NCBI RefSeq assembly: GCF_910592395.1
Contig: NC_088321.1
Span: 6,388,001 to 6,452,000, forward strand
Reading direction: 5' to 3'
DNA from: Lineus longissimus
Lineage: Eukaryota > Nemertea > Pilidiophora > Heteronemertea > Lineidae
Length of the DNA: 64,000 bases
Shown piece by piece: positions 23,472-35,149 of the stretch (the first letter of the stretch is position 1; each line of letters begins with the position of its first letter). The position numbers were made by a program, and so were the translations under genes. The notes beneath the pieces were generated by a model that was not told the origin of the DNA, ran no database searches, and saw only the letters and a program-made list of their open reading frames with translations.

Positions 23472-26200
23472 TTTTTAGCTCAGCTGACAAAGTCAGCGGA
23501 GCTAGTAGAATAGCTGTTCAAATGGTGTCCGTCCTGCAATCCATCCATCCATCCATCCATCCATCCATCTAGGGACCCATCTGTGGACAAAATTGGACAT
23601 TTCTGATTGGGAAGGCCTAGCCACTTCGTTGACGGTGCTAAATTAGGAGTTGCCCAAGGTGAACTCAAAACACGAAAAATCAGCGCGATCCGACCTGTAT
23701 AAAGAGAATGAGGTCATTTCGCGTTTAGATTTCTTTCCCTTTTTACCTCGGTCCACAGAGCAAATATTGTTTTCAAATGTGGCTGAATATTTTTTAATAT
23801 TTTTTAATTTTTTACTTTTAATGGAATTAATATAGTTTTCACCGCCAGTTGGCGCTGCAGGCACATTGACTGAATTTTGGCGATTTCAAATTTGGCGGTG
23901 GCTCAACTTTTTGCAAGCAGTGCCGCTGATTGGCCGATCGATAGAAGAGATGCCATCATTTAAAAATGGCGGTAGTCGCTGCTTCAATGAAGATGAGTGA
24001 ACTTTCTCATGTTCAATCGGTTGATACTCTTTTAATCAACATGACCATGTACCTGAAATTTGTTTAGGTACTGAAAAGAGTCTATATAATTCAGATTTAT
24101 CGATAGTTTTTTATAATATTGCGGAAATTTTGTGCACAAATTAGCGAAAGTTGGTGCTCGTCTCATGTCATTTTAGAGCGAGAAATTTGTTTCCGTCGAT
24201 CTCTACCACTGAAAAATCGCTTGCATAGCTTCGAATTTTTGTGAAAATAAGTATCTGAACTTGGCTTCAAATAGTCTAGAGAGTTACCTTTGTGGTGATA
24301 CATATGGTATGTGATAAATATTTGTAGAATTTGTGAAATTCGGTTTTCAAACGTGCCGATGAAGCAAGCGATCTCGCGTGAATTTTGCAAGTCCTGATAT
24401 GTCGACCGGGTGTCAAAAATCACTCGCCTAAATTCAATTCAAAGATCAAAAATAATATCTGAACTTAGTTTCAAATAGCCTACGCAATTATCATTTCGGT
24501 GATATATAATGCATGCATGTAATAATTGATTAATCTGCCTAAAACGCGCAATTAAAACGGCGAAAGATCGTGATAAACACTCTGGTGGCGGTCGCACTAA
24601 ATAACGACCGGTAGGGCCCGGCGTCTGGCGGAGAAAAAAAGGTAGCGCCCGGAGGTTGAAACGGGATTTTTATGCACTTTTAACTGTATATATATGTTGT
24701 TTGGATGTATTTCTAACAGTTCTGTAACTTTGATGACCAAGCTTGCGCCCAAAGTTGGTAAAATTGATGCTTGTTTATGGACTGCGCTAGCGACCGGAGA
24801 ATTCGCCGTCGGCCATTTTGGCTACGGTCCTGGCAATTTTGCAACAAATTTCGCCATTTACGTTTGTTTACAATTATTTTGAAAGTCACATTATGACATC
24901 GTAGTATGAATCCCACTGCAGTTTCGTTACGCAGCAATGCTCATGTTTTTGCAATCCTGTACTGTCTGTACACTGCGCTGTGCATGGCTGTACTGTAGCT
25001 GTAAAAAAGACAAAAACCATAGCCAAGCCCTATAGGACAGGCTTAGAGTATAACTCAACAGGCCCTCATGATTCATTTGATGGACACCTTATTTGATAGT
25101 ACCTCATCATTAAGTCCACTAGATCCTGTTCTGTCACATGTCGTAGACGATAGACAATTTTCAAAATGTAGTACACCACTCGCTCATCTTTGAGCCCAGC
25201 TCTCGGCTCACATCATGTGGGCACGGTTGGCTGTTGAGTGTTATGGTTCAGTCTGTGAGACTAATTTAAAGAGGTTACACTTTTATTTTGAATTGGAAAA
25301 CAGCCCACAGGATGACTTTTCACTGAGTAATAAGTGTGCCCTTCGAAGGTTAAGTCTCTTTCTGGATTTGCTTCCATAGATGCCCTGTTCAGGATATCAT
25401 CTGACCGATGCCTGATCAAGCACAGACTGTATCCGGTGGTGTACATTTCCCCGTCTATGTCACCCTTTTTTATTCAGTCAGTGTTAATTTCTCTTCTCTT
25501 TTTTACAGATCAACTGTTGTTGGTTATTGCAAGAGGAGTCGTTGGCACATTTCAAGTCCAGGAAAGCACTTGCTGTTCCCACATTCAGAGTAAGGTGTGC
25601 TTACTCGTTTTACTGCTTTCCATTCCCGGAGAGCGTTATCAAATATCTGCCGCAAGGCGCTTCAAATATCTGCCGAAAGGCATCAAATATCTGCCGTACC
25701 AATAAAGTTCATTTTGTTAACCAACTCTTTATCTTCTTTTCTTCACATACAAAAAAGACCGTCCCAAACATTTGGCTGCATCCACTTCATAAATGTCCAG
25801 ACAACAGTCGGTTCATTTGACCATTGTAAAGCACCAGGCCCCACCTCACAAAATACACTGTAATAATTATGTACCTTGTGTCCATGTGCATGTTATTAGT
25901 TCCACCTACGCTGCATGAAGACAAGGACTCCACTCTTTGACGTCACCACACAACTCCTTGACGTCATCACACACCCCACTACTGCAACGGCAATAGAAAT
26001 GACTTTACGTCATAATACCAGGGTGACGTCAACTCAGTACTTCAGCATGCACTGATATAGCAAGAAGGTCTTTTGCATCAGCACTTCTGCGTGCTAGACG
26101 TTATAGCTTCACGTTGCCTCATAATAACGGTACCGACACACACTTGGCCCTTGCCTTCACCTATCCATTTCAGCTGAGCGCCAGGCCCTTGGGCCTCTTG
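23472..26200. mobile_element. Helentron-like non-autonomous element, copy 1
   Basis: A 2.73-kb element runs from TTTTTAGCTCAGCTGAC to a 3' end with a GGCCC/GGGCC hairpin followed by CTTG. The sub-terminal CAGCTGA at the left and TCAGCTGAG at the right are inverted. A CCAT microsatellite lies near the 5' end (23538-23570). These traits fit Helentron-associated elements, which insert between T residues and leave no target duplication. It contains a splice-acceptor-like pyrimidine tract with ACAG near 25505 and three copies of a CAAATATCTGCCG unit at about 25630-25690. A near-identical copy is at 60178-62928. No Rep/helicase ORF is present. Confidence 0.75.
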
Positions 26201-26718
26201 TTACATTTCCACATCCACGGCACTGCTTTTCAAGATGGTGGCAATTTACCAGTGCTAGAGGCGTTGAAAAAATTGAGAGTAGGCCCCTAATGAATAAATT
26301 CTCAACGATATCGATATATTTTCGTAATTCCAGCACTACTATTCAACAATGAACGTCCACCGACAATCCCACTTGACGAATATTAATATCAATTCATATC
26401 GTATATCTTAAAACGCTTTTATTTCATTTTAAAAAGAGTTATCGAGTAAACAATGACCTCCTAACGTACCCTCGAAATAAACTGCCAAAATGACCACAAA
26501 AACACCTTTTTAGAAAAAAACAGCGATTTTTACGAAATAAATGTCATCAGAGACGAAACTAGACACTAATTTAGCTAGGTATGCACAGTAATAGTACCTG
26601 AAGTGATAGATTTCAAGGAGAAAATACACTGAAAACAAATTTTTAGGAACAGAAATAAGATCACATTGTGAATAAAAAGGATCAAAATTGAGCATCAGAC
26701 TACAACACCGCATTGGAT
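26201..26718. other. non-coding stretch
   Basis: AT-rich sequence between the Helentron-like element and the block B gene end. Minus frames up to 67 codons have no recognisable motif. I see nothing else here. Confidence 0.35.
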
Positions 26719-27135
26719 TTACTCTATCTTCCTCTTTCTAACAAAAAAGTAATAGACTCCTAATCCTAAAGCACTCATACCTAGAACAATCCATAGGTAC
26801 TCATATTTATTCATTTCATCACTAGGTTTCATAGGTAATGTTATTGGCTTATCAGGGTGTAAGTGACTGTAAAGAGTAAGTGCAGCGTTAGTATTATTAA
26901 AATCAATAGCAGCCTGATTCTCTCTCTTCATTTCAATGTTAACGAAGTCAACTAAATTCTTTCTATGTTCTTCATATTCCTCTGATGATTTATTTAACTC
27001 TTCCATAGCCCTATTATGTCTTTTAGTTTCAGCTTCGTAACCATTATTGTCCAATGCCTTAAAAAGGTAACCAGTTCCTGTGAATGCTAATCCGTTGACT
27101 AAAGCGCCTCCAACCAGCATAGCAATACCTGCCAT
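26719..27135 (-). CDS. small bitopic membrane protein, block B (intact frame)
   Basis: The 138-residue product starts with a Gly/Ala-rich hydrophobic segment (residues 3-25, LVGGALVNGLAFTGTGYLF). A long Glu/Lys-rich helix (about 30-75) follows, then a spacer with a PLPM-like turn, and a C-terminal membrane helix (YLWIVLGMSALGLGVYYFFV) ending in RKRK. From memory of the family, proteins of this layout recur beside Polinton-like capsid genes in cnidarians and other invertebrates; I cannot verify that here. It directly follows, with no gap, the minor-capsid-like remnant at 27136-27444. An intact frame in a decayed block is notable. It could be a virion membrane or capsid cement protein. Confidence 0.6.
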   Translation of the reverse strand: MAGIAMLVGGALVNGLAFTGTGYLFKALDNNGYEAETKRHNRAMEELNKSSEEYEEHRKNLVDFVNIEMKRENQAAIDFNNTNAALTLYSHLHPDKPITLPMKPSDEMNKYEYLWIVLGMSALGLGVYYFFVRKRKIE

Positions 27136-27444
27136 TTAATTAGATTGATTTCCTTTTATCAACAATTGATATCTTACATCAAAACCATTAAGGTCGATAA
27201 TGTCACCGTATTCATCTGTTAATTTAATCTCTATGTTATTAAATCTTGATTTGCATGCTATTTGTGTTTGTTTAGCAAATGTGTATGCAATGGTATCTCC
27301 AATATCAGCTTCCATTACTGGTCTAATGACTGGAACATCTGACGGTTCCTCGTTATCAAGTACTTTATTATTGTTAATTATGTCACAGTGTAAAACAAAA
27401 CAGTTTATTGGCGTGAAATTCATTGGATAATTACTTACTATCAA
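27136..27444 (-). pseudogene. minor-capsid-like protein, C-terminal fragment, block B
   Basis: This 102-codon frame aligns by pattern with the second half of the 8214-8993 family. It has EPSDVPVIRPVMEADIGDTI (compare KPSDIFCIIPVEDGDQI), a CKSRFNNIEIKLTDEYGDIIDL segment and a final GFDVRYQLLI strand. The N-terminal half is missing because the LINE at about 27450 lies immediately upstream. The start codon shown is only the first ATG after the junction, so the entry is a truncated gene. The stop codon abuts the ATG of the small membrane protein. Confidence 0.6.
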
Positions 27445-27505
27445 ACCATCTTCAGAAGAATAAGGCCATTCGGAACGTAGAGAACACGATACAGGCGAGC
27501 ATGAC

Positions 27506-28816
27506 TTGGATGAAGAATTAAATGTCGCCGCTGTTCAGCAGGCTGAACAGTCTGGTCAACAAGTCGATGCAGCAGTGGCAATTTGCAAGCAAGATAGGCC
27601 TACGGCCAAGGTGACAATTAACAATGCGTTACTGTCGTATGTAGCCTATGGCATTCTGTCCGCCAATCATGAGAATATCAAAAAGGTTGTGTTAGATGCC
27701 TTTAGGTCCGAGGCGATTTCGCAAGCTAAACATATCCTGTTGGACAACTGTAACCAAGAAATAATCGGAGAAAAGTCTATGCGCAAGTCCACCACTGCCA
27801 GAACAGCAGACGAGGCGAATGTTATGGACATAGTTGGGGCTCTTACCAGACTAGACGCTAGAAATGCCTTACCGACAATAGTTGTATCAGCCTATGATCT
27901 AGGTGACTTACCCAGGATTCACCCGGAAGATCTAAATAACGTGGCTATGGCCTACCGTATGAAGGACATTGAGAACAAAACGGATAAAATTCAGGACTGT
28001 GTAGATTTGCTCATGCGGGAAAATGCAATCCTTAAGCGGTCAGTTTCTGATCTGCATAAGCAGGACGTTACGAAGGATATGTCTAAACCGAAAGATAGTG
28101 AAGGTTGGAGTGATATGGAAATTCAGTCTTTTGACGATTCTGTGTGGGGTCCGCCAAAGGATGGTGGCTCCCAGCAGCAAAATGTTTGTGAACCATCAGC
28201 ACGTACTTTTGCAGACGCTGCAAAACAGAGGGGGTTGTCCCCTAAACCAGTATTACGTGGTGTTGCCAGTGGCAGAGGGCGTCGCCCTGGCGGTGCTCTG
28301 CCGGGTCGCCAGACTGTGTATCTGAAACCTCCGGCTGTATCTAATGTGATGAGGAGTCACGGTGGTAGCAACCTCTCTGTGGACCGCCTAAGTGACAGCA
28401 GTAGGATGGCTAACGGGAGTGACGATGGCTTTCGTATCCCCGGTTACATTAAACGCAAGGAACGAAGAGCAGAGACAAAAAGGAGGCACGTTATCGAGGG
28501 GAAGGCGCGAAGTGACGGTAGCGGTGCGTTCAGAGGAGCTCCGACTCCAAGTAGGTTTCTCTTCATCTATCGTGTTGATAGGAGTACGCAGAAAAGTGAC
28601 CTGAGGAAATTCATCGAGGATAATAATTGTGTGGTGAGAGAGCTTGAACAGGTGTCTCATGAAGAGGCCAAGTATAAGTCATTTAAACTTGCGGTACCGG
28701 CTGAACAATATAAGGACCTTTTCAACAATGAATTTCCTTGGCCAGAAGGAGTCGGGGTAAGGAAATATGTCCCTCCACGAGGCGTGGAATCTTCTTACTC
28801 GCGGGACAGTACATGA
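27506..28816 (+). CDS. LINE-2 ORF1, nucleic-acid-binding protein
   Basis: The 436-codon frame is intact. Its N-terminal third is helical with a PHP-like acidic patch. A probable coiled coil follows (AMAYRMKDIENKTDKIQDCV). The middle is Gly/Arg-rich (GVASGRGRRPGG) and basic, as in RNA-binding tails. The last 90 residues form an RRM-like beta-alpha unit (FLFIYRVDRSTQKSDLRKFI). No CCHC knuckle is present. The stop TGA overlaps the ORF2 ATG at 28813 in an ATGA arrangement, which is typical of stop/reinitiation coupling in LINEs. I chose the first ATG; the true start could be a little upstream. Confidence 0.7.
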   Translation: MDEELNVAAVQQAEQSGQQVDAAVAICKQDRPTAKVTINNALLSYVAYGILSANHENIKKVVLDAFRSEAISQAKHILLDNCNQEIIGEKSMRKSTTARTADEANVMDIVGALTRLDARNALPTIVVSAYDLGDLPRIHPEDLNNVAMAYRMKDIENKTDKIQDCVDLLMRENAILKRSVSDLHKQDVTKDMSKPKDSEGWSDMEIQSFDDSVWGPPKDGGSQQQNVCEPSARTFADAAKQRGLSPKPVLRGVASGRGRRPGGALPGRQTVYLKPPAVSNVMRSHGGSNLSVDRLSDSSRMANGSDDGFRIPGYIKRKERRAETKRRHVIEGKARSDGSGAFRGAPTPSRFLFIYRVDRSTQKSDLRKFIEDNNCVVRELEQVSHEEAKYKSFKLAVPAEQYKDLFNNEFPWPEGVGVRKYVPPRGVESSYSRDST

Positions 28817-31316
28817 AATACACGCCTACAGTAACTTTCTACATTGTTTTTCTTGTCATCTGTGGTATGACTTGCGTGACTCTAACCTCATACAACAGCA
28901 ATGGACTTGGCCCGGGACGCCGGGAATATGTCGCAAAACTGGTGAATAACTGTGATTTTTTGTTTCTACAGGAACATTGGCTCTATGAACACCAATTTCA
29001 GTCCCTGATAAAAGATTTAGGTACTTTAGGTAGCCCTGTGAGTGTACATGGACGATCTGGAATGAATGACAAGGTACTCTTGAAGGGGAGACCGTATGGG
29101 GGCTCAGCTATTTTATGGAACTCAGGGGTTAGGGCACGGGTCACTCCGGTTGTTTTTGATTGCGCCACTCGCAGGGTGTGTGCGGTATCGGTGAACTTTG
29201 AATCGATAATGGCGATATTTTGTTAATCAGTGTGTATATGCCAGTTGATAATGCTGCTGAGGCGCAGGTCTATCGCGATGTTCTAAATGAATTGGTACAA
29301 TTGATGGAATCTGTTAACTGTAAATATGTGATTCTTGGTGGTGACTTGAACACTGTTTTTACTCGTGTGAACTCGGCAAACACGACACAGTTACAACAGT
29401 TTATGAGGGCCGAATCATTTCGATGTGGTCTACAGTCTCTGAAGGCCCAAGTTGACTACACTTTTGAAAGTAAGATAACTGGTGCTAGGTCACTAGTAGA
29501 TCATTTTCTTATGCCAGAGCACATGATGGATCTCATCACTTCATATTCTGTATCACATTCTGTAGATAATTTTTCAGACCATTCGTGTCTCCATATTTCA
29601 TACAAATTTCCCACGAGGGCTGGGTTTGGTCCGGTGGATAAGTTGGACGAGGGCAATTCTGAGCCTCAATTAGGTCGAGATTTGACGAATACAGGCAGGT
29701 TATGCTGGGAGAAAAGTAATCCAGAGAACTTGATAGAATATGGAAATGAGCTTGATGGTTTGCTATCAAACATAAATGTTCCGTTAAATGCTATGCGGTG
29801 TAATGATCGACTGTGTCGGGACCATTTTAATGAAATTGATTCTTTTCATGATGACATTGTTAATGCCTGTCTGTTGGCTGGTGATAGATGTATACCAAAG
29901 AATGAGCGGGGATACGGTCGGAATCATAATGGCACTGCTGGATGGAACGATGAAGTTAGGCATTTAAGAGATACAGCTATGTTCTGGCACAACCTGTGGA
30001 AGGAAAATGGAAGACCTAGAGATGGGTACGTTGCTGATATCCGCAGGCGTACGCGCGCTGGTTATCACCTAGCGGTGCGTAAGACAAAGAGAGATAGGAA
30101 TAAGGTATCAGCTAATAAACTGGCCAGTGCTTTGAGCGACAAAAAAACTGCTGATTTTTGGAGTGAGGTTAAAAGGGTCAAAGGGAAAAATGCCGAGAAT
30201 CCCAATAGTATGGATGGAATTACTGGACGGGATAAAATTTGCAACCTTTTCAAACACAAATTCTCAACTCTTCACAATTCTGTTCCCTATCAAGAAAATG
30301 ATCCTTTAGCTTTTAATGAAAAATGTCAGGAAGGAATCACCCAAGCGTGCCAAGTTGGGACTTGTAGATATGCGCATCATATTTCTGTTGAAGACATTAC
30401 ACTGGGTATCGGTCGTCTGAAGGCTGGCAAGAACGATGATACTCCCTGCCTTATGTCCAATCATTATATAAATGGTAGTCGTCTGCTCAGGGTATACTTG
30501 TCGTTCCTGTTGAATATGATGTTTGACCATGGCTGTGTACCTGGCGCCATATCCAGGTCCACCATTGTACCAATCCCCAAGGACGGTCGAAAGTCATTGA
30601 CCAATTCTGAGAACTATCGGGGTATAGCGTTGAGCAGTATCATTGGAAAGATCCTAGATTATGTTATATTACACAAGTATGGTGACTCTCTTATATCTAG
30701 TGACGAACAGTTTGGATTCAAAAAAGGGTCATCGACAACAACATGTGGTTTTGTGGTAGAGGAAGTGATTCAGTACTATGTTGAAAGTGATACACCCGTG
30801 GTCTGTGTTATGTTGGATGCCAGTAAAGCGTTTGATTGTGTTAATTTCACAAAGCTATTTAATGTTCTCTTAAAGAATGGTGTTTGCCCACTGGTGGCCC
30901 GGCTTCTAGCTTCGATATACACGACGCAGAAAATGCGTGTGAGATGGGGAGTGTATACTTCAGATGTTTTCAGTGTTTCCAATGGTGTCAAGCAGGGTGG
31001 GGTTCTTTCCCCGACCCTGTTCAATCTGTACCTGGACGAACTGCTCGTTAGTCTTAAGAATTCCAAACTTGGGTGTCACATAGGGCATTTGTTTTGTGCT
31101 GCTTTCGCTTATGCACATGATGTTATCATTTTATCACCATCTCTCCTTGCGCTACAGAAACTTTTAGATGTATGCGATGATTTTTCAATAGAGTTTAAAG
31201 TTAGGTTTAATGCGGCGAAAAGCAGATTATTAGTGTTTGGAATGCGGGATGTTGCCGGTATTGTGGTTCAGTTTAGTGGTGTGGTTCTTAAACCCAGTGT
31301 ATCGGAGATTCTACTC
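28813..31316 (+). pseudogene. LINE-2 ORF2 (endonuclease / reverse transcriptase), catalytic residue lost
   Basis: The endonuclease runs from 28870 (LTSYNSNGLG, LQEHWL, GGDLN, SDHSCLHI) and crosses a frameshift near 29205. After a linker, the RT (about 30420-31250) has MLDASKAFDCVN, KQGGVLSP and the palm motif AFAYAHDVII, where the usual YADD reads YAHD because of a GAT-to-CAT-like change. This residue binds catalytic metal, so the enzyme should be inactive. The frame ends in an inverted junction near 31310. Confidence 0.8.
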
Positions 31317-31690
31317 CCGTGTACTGCCAGCTCTAAGCCTTTTCTAACAACAACACTGCTAGACCTTTCCATCATATGATAAAAGTTCACGACCCTGCGT
31401 TCTAACAAACTCTGGATTGTACAGTCACCTATAATATGAGGCAGTAAAACATTGTGTGTCCGTCGTGGAATGTCCATGGTACGTCGAATGCATTTTCGCC
31501 AAGCCACATATACATTATCGATGGTGGGCTTTGACAAATCCCACAGTGAGCATCCATAAAAAGAGGTACAGTAGCTTTTAAATAAAGAGTATTTAACCAT
31601 TGCTGAGGCATGACCGAATTGGGATAATAAAATATTTGTTTTCTTGTACAAATCGTTCACACTTGACTCAATTCGTATCATAAGTGTCAT
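31310..31690 (-). mobile_element. inverted fragment of the LINE-2 ORF2 end
   Basis: On the minus strand this encodes the region normally following the RT: KYSLFKSYC, YGCSLWDLSKP, WRKCIRRTM and THNVLLPHI. Its 3'-ward end abuts the 3'-ward end of the plus-strand ORF2. The orientation is the reverse of the usual twin-priming product, in which the 5' part is inverted. It may be a later inversion or a separate insertion of the same LINE family. Confidence 0.65.
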
Positions 31691-31848
31691 TCGGTTGTGG
31701 TTAACACACCTTGATACAGGAAATTTACTACAGTTTGCTTCAATGGTTGATCCTTTTTCCATTTACTAAGATGGAAAAATATCACTAAGTAACTCTAATA
31801 CAACTTCTTTTTTTTTCCTAAGGACGAAGTTCTTATACAACTTTGTTG

Positions 31849-32556
31849 CTAAGAGTAAAACTCTAATGCTGTAAGGGATGCTATTTGATAGTTACTTATG
31901 TTTTCCTGAGCATCAGAAACAACAAATATGTGCATTTTGTATGGTCCATTTCCTGTTTCTTTTGTTATTGATAACTGTATTCCATCCTTTGTGTTTTGAA
32001 GCTTCTTACCTGAACCGTGTAGACGATTGTCTTCTGTAGTTCTCAAGTCCAACCACAACCCGTAGTGATTCGAGTTACCGTAATATTCTCCATTGACATG
32101 TAACAGTCACGAGTTTTCTTCATATCCTCAGACATGAAGTGTTTTTTGATCTCATCCCATTGATCCATCATTCTCATTCCTTCTTGAAACACCTGATTAG
32201 AAACACCCTCTATTGTAATTTGTACTTTAGTGATATTTGGGTTTTCGAACATCTCAGAAACTTCAGAACCATCCGCATAATCATACACGAATAGAAGCAA
32301 TATGCCTTGAATTGACATCCTTGGAAAATTAATATTCTTGTTAATTAAATTTTCATTTGAAGTAACAACTACTGTCTTGAAATGGTCTACCCAATCTTAA
32401 AATATTGAAAATCCAGAGTTGTATCTGATACTAAGTTGACTTGCAATAATCATGTTAGTTACTGTGTTGTATTCAAAACAGATATTTTCAAGTTTGTAGT
32501 TTATAGCTAAAGTGTTATCTGTTACTATTATTATCTCCTTTGGTGCTAATGTAATT
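31849..32556 (-). pseudogene. major capsid protein, C-terminal part, block B
   Basis: Read from the minus strand, it matches the last 55-60% of the block D capsid gene (49944-51199). Shared patterns are FENPNITKVQITIEGV, MDQWDEIKKHFM, LDLRTTEDN and KKLQNTKDGIQLS, about four in five identical by eye. It is a double-jelly-roll-type protein (family often annotated F54H12.2-like in invertebrates). It has a frameshift near 32050 and a stop in the 5' part, and a LINE fragment (32557-32880) cuts off the N-terminal half. Confidence 0.75.
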
Positions 32557-32880
32557 TATTTATTTATTGATTAAAAACATTTTTATAGCGCTTAACATTG
32601 TTAAAACTTCTAAGCGCTTTACAATTTATAATAAAACATAACATTAATACATGATAGAATAAAAGTCATTACTAAAGAAAACGTGCAAAGGATTCAAAAG
32701 AATTTCTTAAAAATATGAGTTTTTAGTGCAGTTTTAAAACGACCCAGGGTACTCTGGCCACGAACACTATTTGGAAGCTCATTCCATAGCTTTGGTCCCG
32801 CCACTGCGAATGCAGAGGAGCCTATCACCCGGTTTGTGCGGATTTCCTTACACAGACCCAGATCCCAGATGCGCATTGTT
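32557..32880 (-). mobile_element. truncated LINE 3' end (CR1/L2/Rex-like)
   Basis: The minus strand encodes the characteristic LINE ORF2 terminus: AFAVAGPKLWNELP, then RFKTALKTHIF. A 3' UTR follows with a GCGCTTAGAAG / GCGCTATA stem and an AATAAATAAATAAATT tail at 32557-32580. Its 3' tail touches the truncated capsid gene, so it inserted into that gene. About 320 bp remain. Confidence 0.8.
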
Positions 32881-33754
32881 GTACTGCGCCACTAGATCTG
32901 CATACTACAAGTATGGAAGACAGCCATTTTATGAATTTGAAGCGAGACGAAGAAGGAATTAAATCACCTTGAATCAATGCTAAAACTTAATCATCCACTC
33001 TTCGGATGAGGTCGTATGTGTTGATTACATTCTTGTGATTGGTTTGAGATTATTAGTTTGTCCTCATTGCCGGTTGTTTTAGAAAATGTTGACTGTGATT
33101 GGAAGGTAAAATGAGAAACTTGTCACACTGTTCTTCGGCTTGGAATGGGGATAGTCAATGCAGAGCCAGTTGGTACAAGCTGCCTTGCGAATCGGGGTGG
33201 CGTAATAATACTGTGAAAGAACAATAAAATGATGAATTGTAGCAGTGTGTGTCAGAAATTATGTGATTTCCATTGCATTTGACGATAACAAAGTTTCGAG
33301 AGTATGGCAAAATGGCGGCTGGCGTCATTGGAGATTAGCGTCAAGCCAGAACCTTTCGTTACAATGTGGGCTTTTAAACATAAGTTAATGGTTTATAATC
33401 ACCCAGACGCTACTCATTAGGTAAATCTCTACTAAAAACACTTGCTTTAATTTTTGTAAACATGTCACGAGTGCTTAAAAAGAACCAGTTTTGTGATCGT
33501 TTTTCGTCGCTGTAGAAATGTACACAGTCAGAGTCAGTCAGTGTGTCAACACAACAACGGTGTTAGTATACACATGAATCCATGATACACGGAGACACGA
33601 ATGTAAACATTTGCCTGTTGGGTCGGAAGGAGTTCACCGTTACCGATCACTGCCCCAAGAAAGGTCATCTGAGCTGGTTGACTAAAGTAGATGATGATAA
33701 TGATGAAAGTGTAGCGCAGCTGTCATCAGTGCTTTTATAGTTAGGCCTAGGCTA
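32881..33754. other. non-coding stretch
   Basis: No supported gene is present. The sequence is mixed AT-rich, with a possible poly(A)-type AATAAAATGATG near 33220. It may include undetected old repeats or the lost N-terminal part of the block B capsid gene, but I cannot see one. Confidence 0.35.
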
Positions 33755-34102
33755 TAGTCGGATTCATAGTAAATGTCACTGACTGCCCTTTTGGGTTGCT
33801 GTGCAAAAACTATTGGGCCCATTTCTTCAAAGTTTGGTTTTTCTTGAATCTAATTTCGGGACCCAACACAATTTCCAGGTTAGAGATTTGCAAATTATAA
33901 AGAAAAAAAATGTCAACTTTACTACCTCAATGTACACCAATACATACAAAAAAATTATTTCGTAACCATGGTTATTGAAATATGAAAATCCTCTTGGGTC
34001 CCGAAATTAGATTCAAGAAAAACCAAACTTTGAAGAAATCAGCCCAGTAGTTTTTGTGCAGCGGCCCAAAAGGGCAGTGACATTTACTTATGAATCCGAC
34101 TG
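33755..34102. mobile_element. 348-bp palindromic MITE
   Basis: The left and right arms (about 150 bp each) are inverted copies from TAGTCGGATTCATAG to CAGTCGGATTCATAAG (read inward). They share TTCTTCAAAGTTTGG and TCTAATTTCGGGACCC. TA flanks both ends (33753-33754 and 34103-34104). The whole element would fold into one hairpin. The TA duplication points to a Tc1/mariner-related MITE. Confidence 0.8.
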
Positions 34103-34789
34103 TAGGGCTGTCTTCTAACTATGTTATTGTCTCAAAAATGAATACAAACTGCTACCTAGTTACTCTGTACATCATATTCTATACTGTGCATTCCTTGCTT
34201 CAATTGTTCTTGTATCATATTTTTCAACATTTCTCTCTAATCGCAAGCCGAGGATAAATACTCCTTTCAAGATAGCGTATTCACACGCAATTCCACAGGT
34301 ACATCCCATTCATTTGAAATTTCGGCCAATGACAGCAGGTTTTACAAAATGTAAATGCGCTGTTAATTTTCAATAGTCACTGAATAGCTAAGACACATGT
34401 AAACCCGTCTTAATTGGCCAGAAAACATCTCTCAGCTTCTCCCACAAATAACGATTCACTTATTCCAACGTCAGTAACATGTGCACGCGGAAAACAATAC
34501 GACTAACTCCACTTTTCAAGACAAACCACACCATCCCACAACTATTGCTTGATTAACCCCTTACAATGACAAGTTCTTCCTCAAACTCTCCCTTTCATAT
34601 CGACAGGTGAGCACAATGGCCCTGGCCATTTCATTACATCTCCTGTAGCTCACCAGAGGGCTAGCAGAATCTAGTGCTCTTCTCATTTTCTCTGAACAGG
34701 TAAGGTTGTCCCAATGTCTATTCACAATCTCATTGAGATTGGGAAGTGATGGATTGAATTAAGTAACCATACGAATGACCTTCTTGTGG
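34103..34789. other. non-coding stretch
   Basis: No supported gene is present. It contains short pyrimidine-rich and GTGAGC-like segments and ends at the block B coiled-coil relic. Nothing further is recognised. Confidence 0.35.
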
Positions 34790-35135
34790 GTGGTAGTGTC
34801 CTTTGATTTCACTTCCATGAGTCTTTCTTAGTGAAATGGTTGAATCTGGTTTAATTAATACATCTTTTATTAAACGTTTAGCTCTTTCAGTTTGTGACTC
34901 CCTCTAATTGTCAATCCGCAATACCTTTGCCTTTTCCCCATACAGTTTGTTTTCTAGTTCAGTTATTTCCTTTTTCAACTCTTCTATTTTTCCTACATCT
35001 TCTTCTACCGAGTTTACATAGTCTTTTTGAAAATTTTCAAGCTGATCGTTTAGTTCCATTATCTGCATATCCTTTTCCATTTTTACTGTAACAAGAATAT
35101 CACCAGCCTTTTTTAATCCTTTAAGTTCCCTAAAT
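34790..35135 (-). pseudogene. coiled-coil protein fragment, block B
   Basis: The minus strand encodes RELKGLKKAGDILVTVKMEKDM, then a Glu/Lys-rich helix (FQKDYVNSVEEDVGKIEELK), and after a stop ERAKRLIKDVLIKPDSTISL. This matches residues of about 100-215 of the block D protein at 48982-49914 (REIRGLKQAGDDRAAVKREK ... KRLITDVLKKPDSEISL). Both ends are lost. Its position upstream of the capsid remnant, on the same strand, mirrors the block D gene order. Confidence 0.7.
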
Positions 35136-35149
35136 GCATATTGTAGTAG

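Larger units (their letters stand above)
27450..31690 (+). mobile_element. second LINE (Jockey/CR1/I-group-like), rearranged
   Basis: The element consists of ORF1, an overlapping ORF2 with endonuclease and RT, and a piece of the ORF2 end that is inverted. It separates the two halves of block B (minor-capsid remnant left, capsid remnant right). The RT type, with YRGIALSSIIGKI, FGFKKGSSTT and KQGGVLSPTLFN motifs, differs from the Tx1-like LINE. The 3' UTR and poly-A or microsatellite tail are not visible. Boundaries are approximate. Confidence 0.7.

Noticed and set aside
24163-24423. 86-residue ORF present identically in both Helentron-like copies
   Set aside because: It is conserved only because the copies are nearly identical; no coding-type pattern or motif is seen.
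32771-32962. plus-strand ORF over the LINE fragment
   Set aside because: The minus strand has the recognisable LINE terminus; the plus frame is a shadow.
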